A DNA stretch of 7,211 nucleotides from Victivallales bacterium (GTDB lineage: Bacteria; Verrucomicrobiota; Lentisphaeria; Oligosphaerales; Oligosphaeraceae). The notes beneath the pieces are model-generated. The model saw only the letters and a program-made list of their open reading frames with translations. It had not been told where the DNA came from and searched no databases. The position numbers and the translations under genes are program-made. Of the stretch, positions 5,104 to 7,211 are shown in pieces; position 1 is the stretch's first letter, and each line of letters starts with the position of its first letter. The stretch lies in contig JAFYGL010000434.1 of assembly GCA_017543165.1 (NCBI GenBank), positions 1 through 7,211 on the forward strand. The letters run 5' to 3'.

Positions 5104-7211
5104 CTATTTCTTCCAGAATATCTCCAGGCTGCCTTCGCCAGGCAATTCAAAGACAAGTTTCGCGCCGTTTTGTTCCCATGCAATCGCCTCGCCATTGAAC
5201 ATGACATTGGCGACTTTGCCGTTCAGCAGCATCTCAGCATGCGCAGGATACTGCGTCTCCAGTTTCAGGTTGCCTTCCGCCGCCTTTGCATCCACAACCT
5301 TGAAGTTGCAGTCCAATACCGTATTTGCCTTGTTTTCGCAAATGGACAGAAGACGGCTTCCATGCCCCTTCACATCAAATACCATTTCGCCCTCAAACGG
5401 CATGGTCTCGCCACTGCGGGCATCCACAACCACATAGCCACCGTCCTGCAAGGCAATGTCCTTCGCATTGAACGCAATCTTCCTGCCCTCATCCTCCAGG
5501 TTGAAGAGGCCGACTGTCCTCACTGGCAATGCATCAAATGCCTTGGTGGCGAAGAACGGCGTCTTGAAATACAGGATGGAAGGCGTCTTGACCTTGTGGT
5601 CCCTGTAGTCATACCTGGCAGTGAATGTGTCGGCGCCGTTGTTGGGGCAGCAGACAGTCTTCTTCAATGCCGCCAGGCGCGGTGAATCAGGATGCTCGCT
5701 CAACTTGCCCGCAATCTCAATCATGGTATGGGTCACCAGGCAGAAGTCCAGGCAGAACATGGCCTCCGTGTCATTGAGGCCTGGGAACAGGCCCACGCTG
5801 TCGCTGTTCGGCACGAACAAATCGCCCGTATGGGTCGCCAGGCAGGCCACGCACCACTGGAAATTGGTGCGCACATAGTCCCACTTGCCGCCGCCGATGT
5901 CAATACCGTAACGGTAGTTGGTGTAGTATTCGCCCAGGAAAGGATTTCCCATCACAATGTCGCACCCTGTCTGGAAATGGGCGTATGGAGGCATTCTCAG
6001 GCGGAATTCCTTCAGCCACCAGTCCCTCATCTGGTATCCTGACTTGTCCTTGTCCCCCCTGTACAAATCATGGCTGTCCTCAAACGCATAGCTCCAGAAG
6101 TCCTGCTTGACGCCGTCAAAGCCGTATTCCAGCAGCAGCGTGTCCAGCGCGTATTTCAGATATTGGCGGGTCTCCTCCTTGCTGGGGTCCAGCGGTGCCG
6201 ACCTGGGCACACGGTAGCTGTAGTCTATGAACCACTCTGGATGCTCCTGGTAGATTGGAGTGTGCTTGGGGCAGAAGCCGCCAATCCAAATGGCTGGCCG
6301 CATGCCAATCTTGCGTATCTCATCCGTGAAATGCCTCAGGCCATTGGGGAACTTGGCATGGTCAATACCTGCCTCGCCCTCGTATGGCACGCCAAGGCCA
6401 TGTGCGGGGGGCACATTCACGGCATAGCCGTCGTCCACCTGTATCCACTCCACCATGGGGAACTCCTTCTTCAGATATCTGGCCTCCTTGAGTATCATGT
6501 CCTCGGAGATATTGCGGAAAAGCCCGTCATTCCATGAGCCCCAGACCATGGTGTACCTGTTCACTGGCGATGCACCGTACATGGGCGGCAAATGCCTGCG
6601 CAAGACTGCGGTGTAGCCATCGAATATGTGCTCCACGTCATCGGAATGCTCGGTAGTTCCGAGATACCATTCGTCCACCAATATCCTGCCTGGCGCCACC
6701 TCCATGGTTCCCAGAGCCTTGAAACTGGAGTAAATCTCCATCGTGACTGTGCCGTTCTCATGCCTGAGCAGGTAGTTGTGGAAAAACAGTTTCTGGCTCA
6801 ATGTGCCGTGGACCAGCGCATGGCTGTCATTGTAGTTGCCCACCAGCACTGCGGGGAAAGGCTGATAAGGACTGCGCCCTATCCTCTCGCACACCACGCC
6901 TGGATCAGCCCAGCGGTTGCCTGCGTCAAAATCAAATTCGGAATCCTTTGCATCCTCGGATGTGCGCTTGTAGTCAATGGGGAATGTCATCTGCTCATAG
7001 ATGCGGGGATTCTCATTGTGGTAGAAGAAATCGTCCCTGGCATTTCCGTTGAAATGCAAGCCCGTCAAACGCAAGCCCAGTTCATTGAGTTTCAGCGTCC
7101 CGCCAGTCTTGTTGGCAAACACACGCCGCACCACAAGGCCCTCTGGCACTTCATCGACATACACATCGTCCACTATGCCATTCTCATACTGCATGACAAT
7201 GTGCGTATGCC
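5104..7211 (-). CDS. GH36/melibiase-like alpha-galactosidase, 5' end beyond the window
   Basis: At least 702 codons are open. The first ATG inside the window is at 7194, but the frame stays open to the edge (…T-H-I-V-M-Q-Y) and no Shine-Dalgarno sequence precedes that ATG, so the true start is probably outside. Numbered from that ATG, residues 1-205 form a strand-rich N-terminal sandwich. Residues 212-495 are the catalytic barrel: MVWGSWNDG (216-224), IQVDDGY (251-257), FPNGLRHFTDEIRKIGMRP, GVKQDFW (361-367) with D365 as probable nucleophile in the K-x-D motif, and RYGID (428-432) with D432 as probable acid/base. Residues about 555-696 form a C-terminal beta domain. This matches clan GH-D (GH36-like) enzymes that cleave alpha-galactosides, though the sequence is divergent and another alpha-glycoside is possible. 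No signal peptide can be judged because the N-terminus is missing. It ends in TAG, 210 nt before the BI-1 gene. Confidence 0.85.
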   Translation of the reverse strand, partial: HTHIVMQYENGIVDDVYVDEVPEGLVVRRVFANKTGGTLKLNELGLRLTGLHFNGNARDDFFYHNENPRIYEQMTFPIDYKRTSEDAKDSEFDFDAGNRWADPGVVCERIGRSPYQPFPAVLVGNYNDSHALVHGTLSQKLFFHNYLLRHENGTVTMEIYSSFKALGTMEVAPGRILVDEWYLGTTEHSDDVEHIFDGYTAVLRRHLPPMYGASPVNRYTMVWGSWNDGLFRNISEDMILKEARYLKKEFPMVEWIQVDDGYAVNVPPAHGLGVPYEGEAGIDHAKFPNGLRHFTDEIRKIGMRPAIWIGGFCPKHTPIYQEHPEWFIDYSYRVPRSAPLDPSKEETRQYLKYALDTLLLEYGFDGVKQDFWSYAFEDSHDLYRGDKDKSGYQMRDWWLKEFRLRMPPYAHFQTGCDIVMGNPFLGEYYTNYRYGIDIGGGKWDYVRTNFQWCVACLATHTGDLFVPNSDSVGLFPGLNDTEAMFCLDFCLVTHTMIEIAGKLSEHPDSPRLAALKKTVCCPNNGADTFTARYDYRDHKVKTPSILYFKTPFFATKAFDALPVRTVGLFNLEDEGRKIAFNAKDIALQDGGYVVVDARSGETMPFEGEMVFDVKGHGSRLLSICENKANTVLDCNFKVVDAKAAEGNLKLETQYPAHAEMLLNGKVANVMFNGEAIAWEQNGAKLVFELPGEGSLEIFWKK

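Noticed and set aside
4812..5437. Two divergent small frames starting in the inverted repeat, both with the peptide KICGNPWIN
   Set aside because: The shared peptide is simply translation of the two repeat arms; both frames then run antisense or out of frame through real genes.

Overview
The window looks like a chromosomal segment from an uncultured-type, carbohydrate-degrading bacterium. My best guess is the Planctomycetes-Verrucomicrobia-Lentisphaerae/Kiritimatiellae group. The reasons are moderate-to-high G+C, a FAD-dependent oxidoreductase of a type I recall as expanded in those lineages, a GH36-like glycosidase, a sugar-isomerase-like TIM barrel, and an intergenic repeat of the 'CCGTGGAAATCTGTGG' kind that I recall from those genomes. 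The assignment rests on memory, not on a search.

All five supported genes lie on the minus strand, so transcription runs from high to low coordinates. First comes a GH36/alpha-galactosidase-like enzyme whose 5' end leaves the window at 7211 (5104-7211). A 210-nt intergenic region (4894-5103) follows, holding a near-perfect inverted repeat with 36-nt arms. Then comes a tight four-gene run: a Bax inhibitor-1/YccA-type membrane protein (4219-4893), a FAD-dependent oxidoreductase with a C-terminal beta-sandwich-like extension (2470-4209), a xylose-isomerase-like TIM-barrel protein (1488-2417) and a PIN-PhoH ATPase (204-1484). The gaps in this run are 9, 52 and 3 nt, so it could be one operon. The last 203 nt hold no convincing gene but carry three GCGCCC-N4-GGGCGC hairpins and further GC-rich inverted repeats.

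Functionally, the glycosidase, the FAD oxidoreductase and the TIM-barrel isomerase/epimerase suggest release of a sugar followed by its oxidation or isomerisation. The substrate cannot be read from the sequence. The BI-1 membrane protein and the PIN-PhoH RNA-related ATPase look like housekeeping or stress genes sharing the transcript. Most notable are the decamer-built inverted repeat upstream of the BI-1 gene, the hairpin cluster after the PhoH gene, and a PIN active site that seems to lack one of its usual acidic residues. I found no CRISPR array, transposase, rRNA or tRNA, and no obvious defence system.
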